The notes under the pieces were generated by a model. It was not told the DNA's origin. It did not search any database and saw only the letters and a program-made list of their open reading frames with translations. Both the position numbers and the translations under genes were made by a program. Positions 1 to 13,200 of a stretch of DNA of 64,000 nucleotides are shown in pieces (position 1 is the first letter of the stretch; the number at the start of each line of letters is the position of its first letter). Source of the stretch: Channa striata (Eukaryota; Chordata; Actinopteri; Anabantiformes; Channidae); the NCBI GenBank assembly GCA_033026295.1, contig CM065184.1, forward strand, positions 10,171,501 to 10,235,500, in the 5' to 3' direction.

Positions 1-3000
1 AACTGCACATGCACAACTGATAATGGAGCGTACACGTATTGAAATATAGCCGTCTGCACCCGAGCTGTGCTTTCAAAACCGTCTCGACCTTCCATGATAT
101 TAAAAACGGTGCACTAAGTTGCAAGCATAACAAGCAGCTCTCATTTGTGACCCCATCTTACATTATTATGTAAAATCCCATGTCGTGTGTGCGGACGCAC
201 TGGAACTGTGAGCACAGGTTGCGCTGTAAGAAGCCCGCTCGGGTTTTTATTCTGTGGAGCTCTTGGCACAAACACAGACCAAAGTTTACGCTTTGCCTCT
301 GGCAGGACTCTGGTGTGAAGCGGAGCAGAAACCAGGAGGAAGCATCTGGTAGAGAGATTTCCTTCTTTAGCACAGAATTTGTCAACAGAATTAGAATCAT
401 ATTTACATTTGGTTGGGTGATGTATTTTTCTGCCTTTGTGGTTCTATTCACCATTAGTTAAAATAAATAACAAATAAAAATCACATTCTTTGTGTTTAAA
501 TTCAGGGTTTGCATGTTCACGGAGTCAGGATCTTATATAATTAGTCTGTAACTAAGACAGTGGGCCAGGACAATAGTTAATGTGTCTAATATATTTGTGC
601 AATATGTAGCACAAATATTTACTATTTGTACAAATCTTTTATCAGAGGTGAATATTATCACTGTCACATGGGCTGTTCAAAGGCTCCATATGTGTTGCAA
701 AAACATTTCTGCATATTTATGAAATGACAGATGTTTTCAGAGATCAGCTAATGATTTGTTTGGTGCTTTGGCTTGATTACATGGTTTTAATATTTCATTT
801 ATTTTGGAAACTGGTTCCACATTTGTGATTTAAAAGTTCAGAGAATTGTTTCAACTTTAGGTTGCAGTTCATACAGACAGTGCACTCAAATCTAACATTG
901 AAAAAAGTTGTGTTGAGGATAAAAACTCTTCTGTCTCTTGAGGTTTTTGCATAAAAATGGGCTGGGTTGTTTTCCCCATGGGCCAAGAACAGAGCCCTGA
1001 AAGACGCAGCGATGCTTCTGAACATGACCTCTCCTCCTCTGTCATACTCTCATAAGCTTCCCTCTTTTCACAAGCTCAAGTCTTCAGGGTTCTGAAAGTT
1101 GTGTTATCAAAGGCTGGAGCTGCGAAAAAGACCCGCAGAGGAGGACGAGAAAGACAGACACAATGGACTGTGAAACCTGAGCTCATCTTTATCAGAATTA
1201 TGCATGAGCCCGGAAAGTAAGGTCCTTTAAAGTCTAAAGCCATAGTTGCAGAGAAAGTGACTCCCAGACCTTCTCCTGCAGGTAACCGTTCCAGAGAGAG
1301 TGGGATTGAGAAGAAAGAGGACACAGAGATATGATTTGGATCTGTCATTTCTCATCCTTTGTCATCTGTCGTTAGTCTCTTTGCTCTGATTATTGCTGTG
1401 GTCTTGATATTTCCCAGAAATCTTTAGATTGGGCATTTATGCTTGTTACTGCATTTTTGGCAAAGAAGGCAGGATTAATGGCAAGGATCCCTTATTCTTT
1501 TTTTTTCTTTTTTTTTCGCTTGTTATCTCCGACTGTTACCTCCTGTTAAAACTGCCTTTTATTCTCTTGGACAATCTGACAATTGATTTGTGCACAAATT
1601 GCAGCCATTCAAAGCTGTATTTCCATTGTGTCTCATTGTGTTGAGGAAAATGAAGAGGTAATTACATGGAGAGGGACGGGGGCTGCTCTGCTCAATCCAC
1701 TAGTACAGTAGGAAACAGAGATGCTGCACAGTTACAGTACATGTTGTCAAAAACATTCAAATGACAAAGAGCTTCAACCAGGAAGTAAATCCGAACGTCA
1801 CCAGATTACAACACAAAAACACATCTTGAAATTACTCACAATAAGCTTGCATTTCTCAGTTGGGTTAATTCTAAACACAGGAAATGACATGTAGACGTTT
1901 CTTTAGAATTTCATTTTTTTTCTGATAAAGTCAAAGCTCATAACCACATCAGATAACTAAAAATTAAAGTGAAAGCAAGTGTGTGTTCTAAGTTAAGTAT
2001 CTTCTAAGTTAAGACTTTGACCTGTGTTTAATTGCACTATGTAGTCTACACATGCATAGACCTTTGCTCCCAATAAATAATTTTTATTTGCCCGTGACTG
2101 AAGTTTCAGTAAATTGTGCAAGTTTGGAAGGACATGCACTTATTGTTGTTTAATAACAATGTTATAACATTATCAAGTCGGGTCTTTGAAAAAAAATGTC
2201 AGTTATCAGCATGGCTACAGGCGTTTGTGTGTGTGTGTGTTCATGCATGTACACAACCACAGGTGTGTGTGTATGTGTGTGTATTATGTGTTCTGAGGTG
2301 TTTGCTGAGACTGGGGAAAATGAGCATGAAGATGGAAAGAGAAATCTGTAAAAAGCAGAGAGTGATGGAGTAGTCCTATCACCATGGCAACTAGTCACAG
2401 ACACAAGTGAATTAACAATTGGTAGCATGTTGTTTGCTCTCTCAATCTATATTAATCTCCTATTGGTATTGGTGTGTTTGTGTGTTACTTGCACTTCCTG
2501 TTTGTACAAAAATGGCACAAGAAATACTTATGTTGTTAATAACATGAACTTCTCAGTCAGAATTTTCCACACAAACTCACAAAAAAATTGTGCCCACGAT
2601 GAACATTATAGCGGCGAAACATCAGATTGTTTAGCTCAAAGCTGTGTCTGAGTAAAAGCCCAGAGAGCGACTGTAGAAAGGCAGGTCACTGCACCAGAAA
2701 TAAGACAGCTCCCTTGGACATTTTCAAAAACATCATTATTAAATAACTGAAGTATATTCATAAGGGAATTTGAGTGTAAAGTTACAATTGATCAAATTAG
2801 TACAGAGAAAGTAACAGATTTATTGGGACACGTTTATTATTATTCCTGGTTGTGGTACTGGTTGATGTTCGGGCCTGTGAGCAAATAATAGGTGGGTTTG
2901 GGTCAATAGAGGCACCCAACAGCAAATGTGTCTGCTCCATTTAATCGGGCCCTGCATCCGTGTGTGTGTCTGCAGCTGAAACACTCGCCCTGCAGAGCTG

Positions 3001-4210
3001 ATTTCCCTTTGCAAATCCGTTTGTGTCCAAAGCGCCACAGCTCTGTCAAACCCAGCGTGAACTCGGCATTATGTAACTATGATTGATTACTCATTAAGGA
3101 ACCACGCAAGGCTTTAATACCAGCACTGAATGCAGCAAAACACCCCAGTGGCTGTTTATCCCGGTTTCTGTTGCGAGGCCGAGAACACCGAGTGGGAATC
3201 GAGGATCATTACAACTTCAAAACGCAACTCGACTGTGCCGAGGGTGGAAGTGTGGCCCGTTGCTCTCCCCGGGTTATCATACAGATATTATGACACCATT
3301 TGATTTGGGGTTTGGACGGATGTGTTATGTAATCAACTTGCAGCCTCTGTTCTGGTGCCAGAAGAACTTTTACAAACTTAAGATGCCAAACAGCTCAGTC
3401 TCCCAGTGCCCTGAGCTGCTGAGAATGTCTCTGTCTAATGAGCTGTGCTAATTAGACAGAGACAAACCAGAATCCTACCTATTTCTGCCACACTGTACGT
3501 CATCAATCATATTATCATATCTACAGCATTCAGAAAGATCTATACATTATCACTCAAAGATGCTTTTTAGAGATCCCAGTTTCAGTCTCTTGCTCTGGTA
3601 CTGACTCAGCTGTAGGATGGACAGATGTGAAATGTTGTACGCAAATTTCCAGCTGATTTGTCCTGTCGTATGTTTTTAGTGATGCCATGGCCACTAGTGT
3701 CATAACAAAGTTGTGGATTTTGGTAAATTTGTGATTTAGTAAAGATATTCCCGGCTCTGTTTTCATCTACTTCATAAACTCCGTTTAACGACCAAACAAC
3801 TGATTAACTAACTTTCTTTGCACATGCATGAACTGTGTTTGGCAGATATTAGCATGCGTCAAGCCAAAATAAGCACGGCCAACTTAGCACCTGCGTAACG
3901 GTGATTCATTCATTCATTGTCCTTCTGAGAATGTTGGTAGGGAACGTTGTGATTTAGTCCCACTGTGCCTGTACATGGCTATAGACTATTAGAGTGTTGT
4001 TTGTTCTGTTTCAGTTGGTCAGATGTTAATTATGTGTTCGTGTCAAACAGTTAATCGTTGCACAGCACCATTCATTACATTTGAAATGTGATGCAGATTG
4101 TAATTATAGGGCAAATATGCAGAACGCATGTAGAGATTGGCTCCTTTTCTATGTGTGTAGATGTGTTTTTCGGACTCACTGAAGCATTTTTTTCCTCTCC
4201 TTTTTTACAG
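1..4210 (+). other. marchf8: marchf8 upstream intron (partial, runs off left edge)
   Basis: There is no recognisable coding exon here. The sequence just before the exon at 4211 is a polypyrimidine tract ending in acag, so this is intron. The first coding exon, which in vertebrate MARCH8 encodes about 34 residues, was looked for and not found, so it should lie left of the window. The stretch is AT-rich with short TG runs near 2225-2240 and 2262-2284. It also holds two inverted repeats, at 591-618 and 3426-3464 (see findings). Open frames here are short and look like chance. Confidence 0.7.
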
Positions 4211-4261
4211 AATGAAAAGCCTCTGGGTCATTCCGCAAGCAGGTCCAGCAATATATCAAAG
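4211..4261 (+). CDS. marchf8: marchf8 exon, N-terminal segment
   Basis: This 51-nt exon (17 codons, phase 0 at both ends) is flanked by ttttttacag and gtgagc. It encodes NEKPLGHSASRSSNISK, which aligns with the NEKTLGH...SSNISK segment of human MARCH8 as I recall it. It lies in the cytoplasmic N-terminal region before the RING-CH finger. Confidence 0.88.
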
Positions 4262-7200
4262 GTGAGCGAAGCACACACAAATGGTAGCGTTTGAATGAGA
4301 GGCCTTCCTCCACCACAGAGGCAGAAAAGAGAATAAAGAGCGTGTCTGTGAGATGAGCAGAGATTGACGGAACAGATGGACATGCAGTGGAGTGAGAGCA
4401 TCGGATGGATAACGTGCCTCGCTCCCATCACATCGGCCCATTCAGAGCTGCCTTCCTGATCACCCACCAGAGAACAGACGTGTCTTTCCACCTCATCTCC
4501 TCAGCTCGCTGTGGCTCTCTGCCAGACGGAGTCGCTTCTCTGCGACTCCTGCGTTTCTCTGTTTTCTCCCTTCTCTCCTCCCGTTGCTCCCTCAAGCAAA
4601 CGTGCGTCAAATCTGGCTCCGGGGTTTCCATCCTTTGTCCCCTGAGCCTCTTAGAAGATAAACCCTGTACTTGTGCTAATAGATGTCAGGGCCACTTCAT
4701 CACCACGGGGACCGCTCTGGCAATAATCTTTGATTCACGATGCAGGAGTTCTTTAAACATGAACAAGAATGGAGTTCTAGCACCTGAGTGACAAATAGGT
4801 TTACCTCAAACATAAACACAGTTTTTAAGACAAAGGGCCGCTCGCTGACTAGAAGGATCTGCACTGTCTACGGTGGCTTTTGTGTATAAATTGTAGACAT
4901 GAGTAAGCTGAGGCAGTTGATATATTGTGATACAGGTTTGTTTAATTTGCAAAATGAAATATTCATATTTTTCTATGCAGTGCAGTTGCACAACCACACT
5001 TTGAGGATAGTGACAGTAAAGCAGCTTTTAAATGTGTTTTTTGTCACTTTGGCTCTCGCTGGGGATCTTATTTTGTTTTCCACCATTTTCCCACAGTAAA
5101 GCATGCAACATGAGCCGTCCAGCTTATTCCAAGTCGGGCATTTGGCGGTGAAAGTAAAAGTGAACAAACGTGTCATTTACAATCACACTTTGCACTGTGA
5201 GTGTGCTGTGTGCTCTACCTTAGTGAGTACAAAGTCTGCACAAACTGAACCAGCTGCAAAACCAAACGCTTGCACAAAACTGATTAAGGGTTGATTGTAT
5301 CGTGCGCTTAGATAAAGTGAAAATTTGACACGTTTGAAACGGTACATGCCTGATTATACTGTCTTGTACATCACTTCCGGGTCAGTGACCTGAAATCGTG
5401 AACTACAGCTTACTTTTTTCCCACTGTATGTCAGGCTACTCCTTTAGGGGTTTTTAGAGATTATTTAATATATATAATCAGCATAATTATTGTCTAACTC
5501 ATTTATATAATACAAGTCAATTCGGGAGTGCTAGATGTTTTTTTTGTTGTTATACTTATTTTCTATGCATGTGATAACCAAGAACTGCCAGGCAGCTCAT
5601 CTGTAAACAGAGGGGCGGATTTAATTAGGAGCGGTTCTGGACACCGTGCATTTTAATTCAGGGTAGTACTGTGGGCTTGTGTGTGTGTGTGTGTAATGAA
5701 GTAGTAGAAACTATGACCACCACTCTTAAGTTTGACAGTTTTAATTAATAATCATTAATCCACTTGCCAGTCGGTGGTTCCTGTTTCTCCCTGAAGGGAA
5801 ATACCACTGAGTGGCAGGCTGTAAATCTGTACGAATGGTTCTCTGGGTGGACAAGTCTGCGGGGACCTCAGTGGTTAAAGACAGGTTTGATTCACTGCAC
5901 CACTTTGAGTAACAGAGCAAAGAAATGGTACACGAAATCCTCCCCCGAGTCTTGACAGATATTGTCAAAGACTCAAACTAACCACAAGATTTAGCAGTGG
6001 ATTATTTTAGAGATTTAATATCAGTTACACACCATCTTCCTGAAACTACTTTTCAAGGGAGCAGCATGAATAAGAATCTGATCGGTGAGACTATAGGAGA
6101 TGATTTTGCATGTAAGCAGTGCATTCATAGGTTTCCTCGCTTTGTGCAATACTGGCAGGATGAGATGGAGCATTTTCATACTGGATTTCTAGTAGTGGCT
6201 CAAATGTTTCTTTTCACTGAAATATGGTCAAATCAATTATGCTGCATAGACACTTTATGCCTATGGCTTTATCGCACAGTAAGATATGCAGCTGGTCTCT
6301 AATTTTCTCATGTGCCTTATCTTTACATGTTGATAACCACAGTTTAATGGATGATCTTGACACTCTGTTGTTTTCATTCATTTTCCCATGAGCTCCAGCC
6401 AGGCTCAAAGCAAAGACACGTTAACAATCCCTGCATTTGTCCACATGGACAAATTCAAGGTGAAGCAACGTGACGCATGTCTGATGAAATACAAAAAAAT
6501 GCTGACCTTCTTAAGTGATATTGTTCTACGTCAGTAACTGCAGCATTGGCCTAAGAAACATATTTCATAACCTTTTCAACTTGGCGCAACAATACAGTCT
6601 GGATTTGTATGGCAGAGCTCAGACATCCAAAGAATTTGCTCAGTCCGTCCAAGCACCTTGTGTTGTGAATATAACCTGGTAGGATCCTGTGGTCCTTTCA
6701 TGCTTGGTAGCTTTGACTTTTATTCATGTAGACATTCGCTGAACTCTCACGGTGTCTTTTTTTTATTCACGTAGCTTCAGCCTCTCTGAGGAAGACTCCA
6801 AAAAATGTCTACTTTGTTAGTACATTATCCAGGTACGTGTAACATCCCCACTGGAAAACCTGTCATGAGACAAACACGTCAGGAAAGAGCGATTTATGTA
6901 ACATCGGTAAACCAAGCCTCAGCATTTAGCCACAAGCAAAATAGTTTCATAAAGAGGATTTTGCCTCCATCAGTGAGTTTGTCGCTGTGAGGGACTAAGG
7001 TGTATGGCCTTCAGATATAAATGTACGTGTGCATCCAAAGCTAAAATTTCAATCTGTCTTGTCCCTAGACTTTTTTTGTTCATTAGCTGAGCTGTTTGGA
7101 AAGAAACTCTCTGGAGAATTGTAGAAGAACAGAGAAGTTGTGGGTTAAAGAAAATCAGCATTTTTCTTAAAATGAAAGACTGGTCAGTGTTGACTATTAA

Positions 7201-10200
7201 AAAGCAGCTAGAAAAGCTCTGAGTGCAGAATGTGGGCTGAGGACTGGCCCTTAATTTGGCGTGAGTAGACATTCCACTGGCGAGGTCAGGAGTCTTTGCT
7301 GTAGCAGTTTCTCTCTTCAGCTCGGTGCCGTGGAGCTGTACATTACCTCCTACACTCCTTGGGAAGGAATTAAAGTATTACGGCCCTCAAAAAGACACAA
7401 AGCAGACACCCACCACTCAGTGGGTTCCTGCTGATCGTCAGCCAAACATCTGTTGGTGCTCCAAAAACCTCAAGCTGCTGCTGTTTTGCAGCATTTCAGG
7501 CTCCACTGTTGCAGTGCACAATCCGAGTCCAGCACATCTCAGCTGTGCTGGTTTTGGCGTTCCGCTCAAATTGGCAGACGAGGCGCAGAGACAAGGCTGT
7601 GTTTTGAAGAAATTGAAGGTAAATGGTAATATCTTAGCAGACATCATAGGTTTTTTTTTTTTTTTTTTTTTACCTCTTGCTGATTTGTTCAGTGTTACAT
7701 CAGTGCTCATTTTGATGGGTATCTACTGAAGCTTGGCAGCCCCTGGAGAAAACAGACATGAATGGTTTCATTACAAAACGGTTTCGGTGGAAAGTGATGT
7801 TATAGCTTTTTTGTTTACAGAGTTGTAAAAAGACACTTAGGGCGGATGGATGAAAATAGCAAACACTGATGGAAGTGCAGTTTCTTTCTCAAGCAACTTG
7901 ATCACATTTGCAGGCAACAAAAGTGGGTCATGTAAGCAGCTACCTTATAAAGGGATACAGACATAATATTTTTCTGAATTCCTTTACACATTTTTATCTA
8001 CTGTCAAAAAATGTGTGAAATTTATCAATTTTATATGCGATACTCAGGGATCAGAATAATAAAACAACATATTGTCACAGTTGATTTGCATCAACATTCT
8101 CTCCATCATTACAACTGGAAACCATTTTGACAAATTTTAAGCTTGACGAGGTTGACCCTCACATGACCAGATCTGTCGTTATGCATCTGAGCTGAGTTAT
8201 CAAGCGGCATGAACATGAACATGACTATTAACTTTTTCTGTTTTTGCAAGATTTGATGTCCCCTGTGTGTCAGACAATTATCTGTGGTAATGTTTTCCGA
8301 AAAACTAAAATTACCTTATTAGAACAGGGAACCTTATCTTATTGACAGGATTTTTCAAAACAACGGTTTACATGAACTTTTAGCAATATTAATAAGTAAT
8401 AGTTTATGTAGTTCAAAGTCTGGTGCTGCTACTTTGAAACCTGTCCAGGACTTGAAGCAGCTGCCCTGCTAGTTTCTGCAAGCTCTCATGAGGCCCCACT
8501 GTTGATGGATGGTCACAATTTTCTTTTTTTATCTCAAGTGCTGGTAAAATGATTTAAATCAACCAGCTTTCCTTTGGCTTTTTGCACAAACTTCAAATCA
8601 CCACGACTAAGGCTCTAATGGGCTTGACGCTAAAAAAAAATGTAGTATTTAACTTTCCCTTAGAGTACAGTGGATTTTCTGTGATTGTATAGTGTCAGAG
8701 GAGATTAAGTCTGAGATTGAATTTTCAGAGATTTGCTCCCTCTTCATTTTTCTGTGATTACATACTAGGCCACTGTTTAGTCATAGTAAGTAGTCTTTAC
8801 TTTTGAACCGTCACTGCCTTCATCTCAAGCCAAGCCCCTTACAGCAGGTGACACGACTTTAAACATCCTTAAAGCCTGAAGCAGGTGAACTTTGCTGCGG
8901 TTTAAATGTTACCAGGTCCATCACTTTTCATTAGCAGCATCACCTTGAGAAGAAAATGTAAAAAAAAAAAATGAATGTATTGAACGTTTGCACTGGACTC
9001 TTGCATAATGCTCTAGAAAGCATCTCAGCAGCGGACTAATGACATCTTAGCTCGGTGATTAGCTTGTAGACGGACACTGTATGTATTCATATTTCAAGTG
9101 AATCAATGCAAACCTGTCAAACTCTGCATGCACTAAGAGCCTAAGTGGAATGAGTTCTCAAAAATTCTCATTAGCATAAAGACTGGACTTTATGCTAATT
9201 GGACTGGATTTTACTAACATTTCTTTAATTTTCCTACAAAAAAGGAAAAACGTGGAAAAATTGGCAACTGTACTTACTTATAGCTCTCTTACTATTATTG
9301 TCAGAACTATCAAACAAATCATATGGTCTACTTCATTTTTAAACTAATAATTATGTAAAAAAAAACTGAATAAGAAAATCTCTCGGTTCAGAGAGTGATG
9401 TGGAAATTATATTCTTTATAATAGGCAAACCTTGACATTGTAACCCATTGATTTTAATGTTTTCAAACTTTTAGTCACATAATGTGTTCAGCAATGTGTC
9501 CAGCTTGTTAGACGTTTCTTTCTGAGAGGCAGTGATTTATTTTTTCTGTTAGATTTTAAAGGTTATTCTTTGAAGGATCCAAACCCTAAAAAGTCAAGAG
9601 CTGCATTTATTTAGGTTGATGCAATAAAAGAAGAAGGAGGCCGAGGTAATAGAGGTTAGAAATTTGTATAAATGAGAAATAAAAGAATAATGGAAGGGGA
9701 TAATTAATGCATGGATGAAGAGTGTGTGTGTGTGTGTGTGAGAGAGGGAGAGAGAGGTTGAGCACATATTCACCAGTTAACTCTTTGTCAAAACTTTTAA
9801 TTTAAATATAATCATGTTTTCTTTTCACACTTTTTACAGATTCTAAAAAATGGCGTCAAACCTTCTTGACCGTTTTTCAGTAGTCGTTGAAATATCATCG
9901 CCTGCAGTGTTTTGATCTTCCATTAAACAGAGGCCCTCATTTACTCATCAAAGGTGCTCAGCACAAGAGAGACCAGTTATGAGAGAGCGCATGATTAATA
10001 GATGTCTGAAGAATCATACAGACTGTTGGGAAGTTAATCATTATTAACTCAACAATGATATCGTTACACCGCTGTTGTTAATCTCTGAGCTTAGAGACAA
10101 TTTACTGTCCCAGTCACAGGACCTGAATGATTAAAAGACGCAGGAAGACACAGGAACCTTATGTTCAGAGATGCAGTAAAATAAGGAGTTATGATACCAA

Positions 10201-13200
10201 CATCATACATCAGTAATCAGTAGTTATCGTTGGAGGACAAAGCTGCTTTTAGTGCTTCCATGTGATTTCTGTGCCTCTTACCCACCTGTCAGAGCAGTCT
10301 GAGTTTTATACATTTATATTCCGGAGAGCAGGAGCCCCAGATGCTGGCCTTGAACGAAGCCATTAGAATATGAAAATAAAATAAAATATTAAACGCAGAT
10401 GAAATAATTTTGTACCTGTGACCTTGGATGGACTATTAAAGAGCCACAATACAACAGGAAGAGCATAACTGGGGGAAAACAACAGACGCTGAACTATCTG
10501 TGTACGGACTGAAAAACAGGCTGAAGGGCATAGCTGGACATCGAATTTCCTATTGATTGGTGTCAGGCTGGGACCTATAAATTTCCTCTTAGTAAGAAAT
10601 GAAATCAATAGGTAATTAGTCTCTTCTTGAAATTACTAGGCCACCGTGTCTTTAGGTTAGCAACCCAAACACTATCTGATCCCATTGTTCGCGCTCTCTG
10701 CCCAAACTGCCATCGCGCCGGACGAGCGGAGACACGCCGTTGACACAGTAGTTTGACGTTATTTTGTGCCGATTAAACAGTCGGGGGGGATCGATGTCGG
10801 CTCATGTTCACGGCACAGAATGTGGAAATCGTCCAAATGAAACCTAAAGTTAAAGGTTTTGCACTTGACTCAGATAATTCTAAGCACTGGAGCGTGTATC
10901 TTTCAAACCACTCCAAATATGCGACACCATCAAAGAATTTTAAAAATTTCAAATTATGTGACTAAAGAACTGGCACCATCTTAAATAATGCATCAGCGCT
11001 CTTGACTCACATTCTGCTACATGCAGGCAGCTCTTTTACCTCCGTGTCTGCTCAGTTTTGGATCTTTTCTTTCAGACAAAGTGGATAATGACAACAACAA
11101 TCTGGTAAATTTGTTCCTAAATCTCTCCAGTAAATATAGCGACTAAAATTTGATCACAAGCAACAGGAAAAAAAATCAAAACTACGTAAAAGAAAAAAAC
11201 TCGTTTGGCTTAAAGCAGAATGTTCCTTTTTAAAATCCATTTCAAGTAATCCTCACAATACGGGTTGTAAATAAGTAATTGGAAAAGCTACAATAGTTAA
11301 TGCTGAACACATTTTTATTTTAACAGCCTTGTACCTGCAGGTGCATCTGTTTAAAGATCCTCTGTGGAGTCTGAGCGAGTCGCCCGCCTCACATCTTCCA
11401 GCTGTGCCTTTCTCGCCGCTTCATTCTTCATAAGTCCGTCTCCCAGCCTGTCTCGTCTGTGCTTTTCTCTGTGATGTACTGGGACAGATTTTGCCTGGCA
11501 CTGCTTTAATCAGATAGATTAACTGCCAGAATTGTGTTTTTCCTTTTTATTATCCTGTGCATCAGTGCGTGACACACTCTCTGTAAAGATCAGATTCAGG
11601 CACTGACAGTCTGATAGTTTTCATAACGCAGGACCTTTTCTGGCAACACAGGAAATATGATTTTATCTTGTTTGTTGAATAATGCTGTAGTTATTTCATT
11701 TTAGGGATTTACTAGATAGCCAAGGATTGTGTTTTCTCTTCTAATCTGTTTTTTTTTTCTCTTTGTTCTTGTTTCTTATTCATTCCTCAGGCGGGAAGCC
11801 CGACTTCAGTCAACGCTCCATGTAGTTTCTCAAGGACGTCGGTGTCCCCCTCCAGCCAGGACATCTGCAGGTACGAGTCATTTAAAACTCAACTCGCTCC
11901 TTCTGCCACTGGTGTAATTTATGGACACAGTTTTTGATGCACTTTGTAGGTCCGTTACAAAACATAAAAAATTAATTCTCAGTCCATTACTTGGTGATGT
12001 TGCTTTTGACTTTACCCTTGAGCAACACACTGTCACTGTTGGTGTGTGTAAATGGATTTTATAGTAACGTGGCTCATTCATTGTTCAGTGCTTTCATGCA
12101 GTGAAGTGTTTTCTTTTAAATTCCTTTAATTTCAAATGCATGACATCTCTTCCATTTCTCTTTCTTTGTCCTTTCCCCTTCCTTCTCCTATTCCCGTCCT
12201 TTACCACTGTCGTCTATCACATGTTCCTCTTTCATAAACGCACATGCACGAACACTCTCACAGCAGCAGTCAGGATCAGAGCTCTCAGAAGAAGAACTCA
12301 GTGGTTCTGCTGAGTTCTAATGGTAAAACCTGTCAAGGTTCAGGAGGTATTTAGTGGCCACTCTCTGCACAGATGCTATACCAGCTTCTAAACAAGCCAA
12401 ACAACGAGACTGGTTTTCTGTACTCCGGCCCTCCTCTATCAGCAGCCGCCCCAACAGCTCACTTAGGTTTTCTGTGTCTCTGAACGACGTGGGCCAGCGA
12501 GTGGACAATCTGTGCCGCGGCCTGCACTTTATAGATCGAACTTGCTCCGAGGGAGAGCTGGAGATGAAGCCCGAGCCTGCTCAGCTGCCTGCCATGGATC
12601 AAAGGGTGCACGCGCTCAATGGCAAACTGGCTGCAGCACCGGCACAACAGAACCAAAACCCAGCCCTCCCAACACGCACCCGCCCTCAGCTTGTCCCCTC
12701 CTACACCAACAACTACAAATATATGTTGGGCATCCCTCCCCCTAGTTGTATCCCGTCTAACCCGGCCATTATCATCCCTCCTTCTTCTCTTTCTAACAAC
12801 CAGCTCCAACCTCTTCACTCCCCAAGCGCCAACTTTCTCCGTCTTTTCCTCCCTTTCTCTCGATCGTCTACCTCAGCCAGCCTTCAGTGCTCTGAGCTGG
12901 GCAGCTACGCTTCTCATCTCCAGATCACCAAGTCCTCCAGCGCCCTGCTGGAAGGCAGCGAGGCAGGGTTTCCCCTGAGGATATAGTGGGAGATGATGAT
13001 GTGTTTGAGGAGGACTTGCCCAGTGCAGCTCCAAAGGGAACAGGCCAGCTGGCAACACCAGAAACAGCCAGTGTGGCTGGGCCAGGCGCTCTTCTAGCTC
13101 CCCTGTGCTATATGGATGAGGACAACGACTTGGACTGCTGCCCGTCCCCTTTGTCAGAGAAAACTGGGCCACTCTCACCCTATTCACTATCTGGGGACTG

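Larger units (their letters stand above)
4262..11790 (+). other. marchf8: marchf8 intron, 7.5 kb
   Basis: The intron is bounded by gtgagc and cattcctcag. No exon is supported inside it. It contains a TG microsatellite near 5679-5694, a TG/AG compound repeat at 9722-9756, a poly-T run near 7650-7670, a perfect 12-bp inverted repeat at 9170-9199 and a small CpG-rich patch near 10685-10800. A 128-codon open frame at 4405-4791 has no family resemblance and is not annotated. Confidence 0.7.

Noticed and set aside
180..461. 93-codon open frame at the left edge, considered as a first marchf8 exon
   Set aside because: Does not resemble the MARCH8 N-terminus, and no supported splice link to 4211.
4405..4791. 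128-codon open frame in a marchf8 intron
   Set aside because: No recognisable domain or splice context, and a second frame on the other strand is also open; looks like chance in a GC-richer patch.
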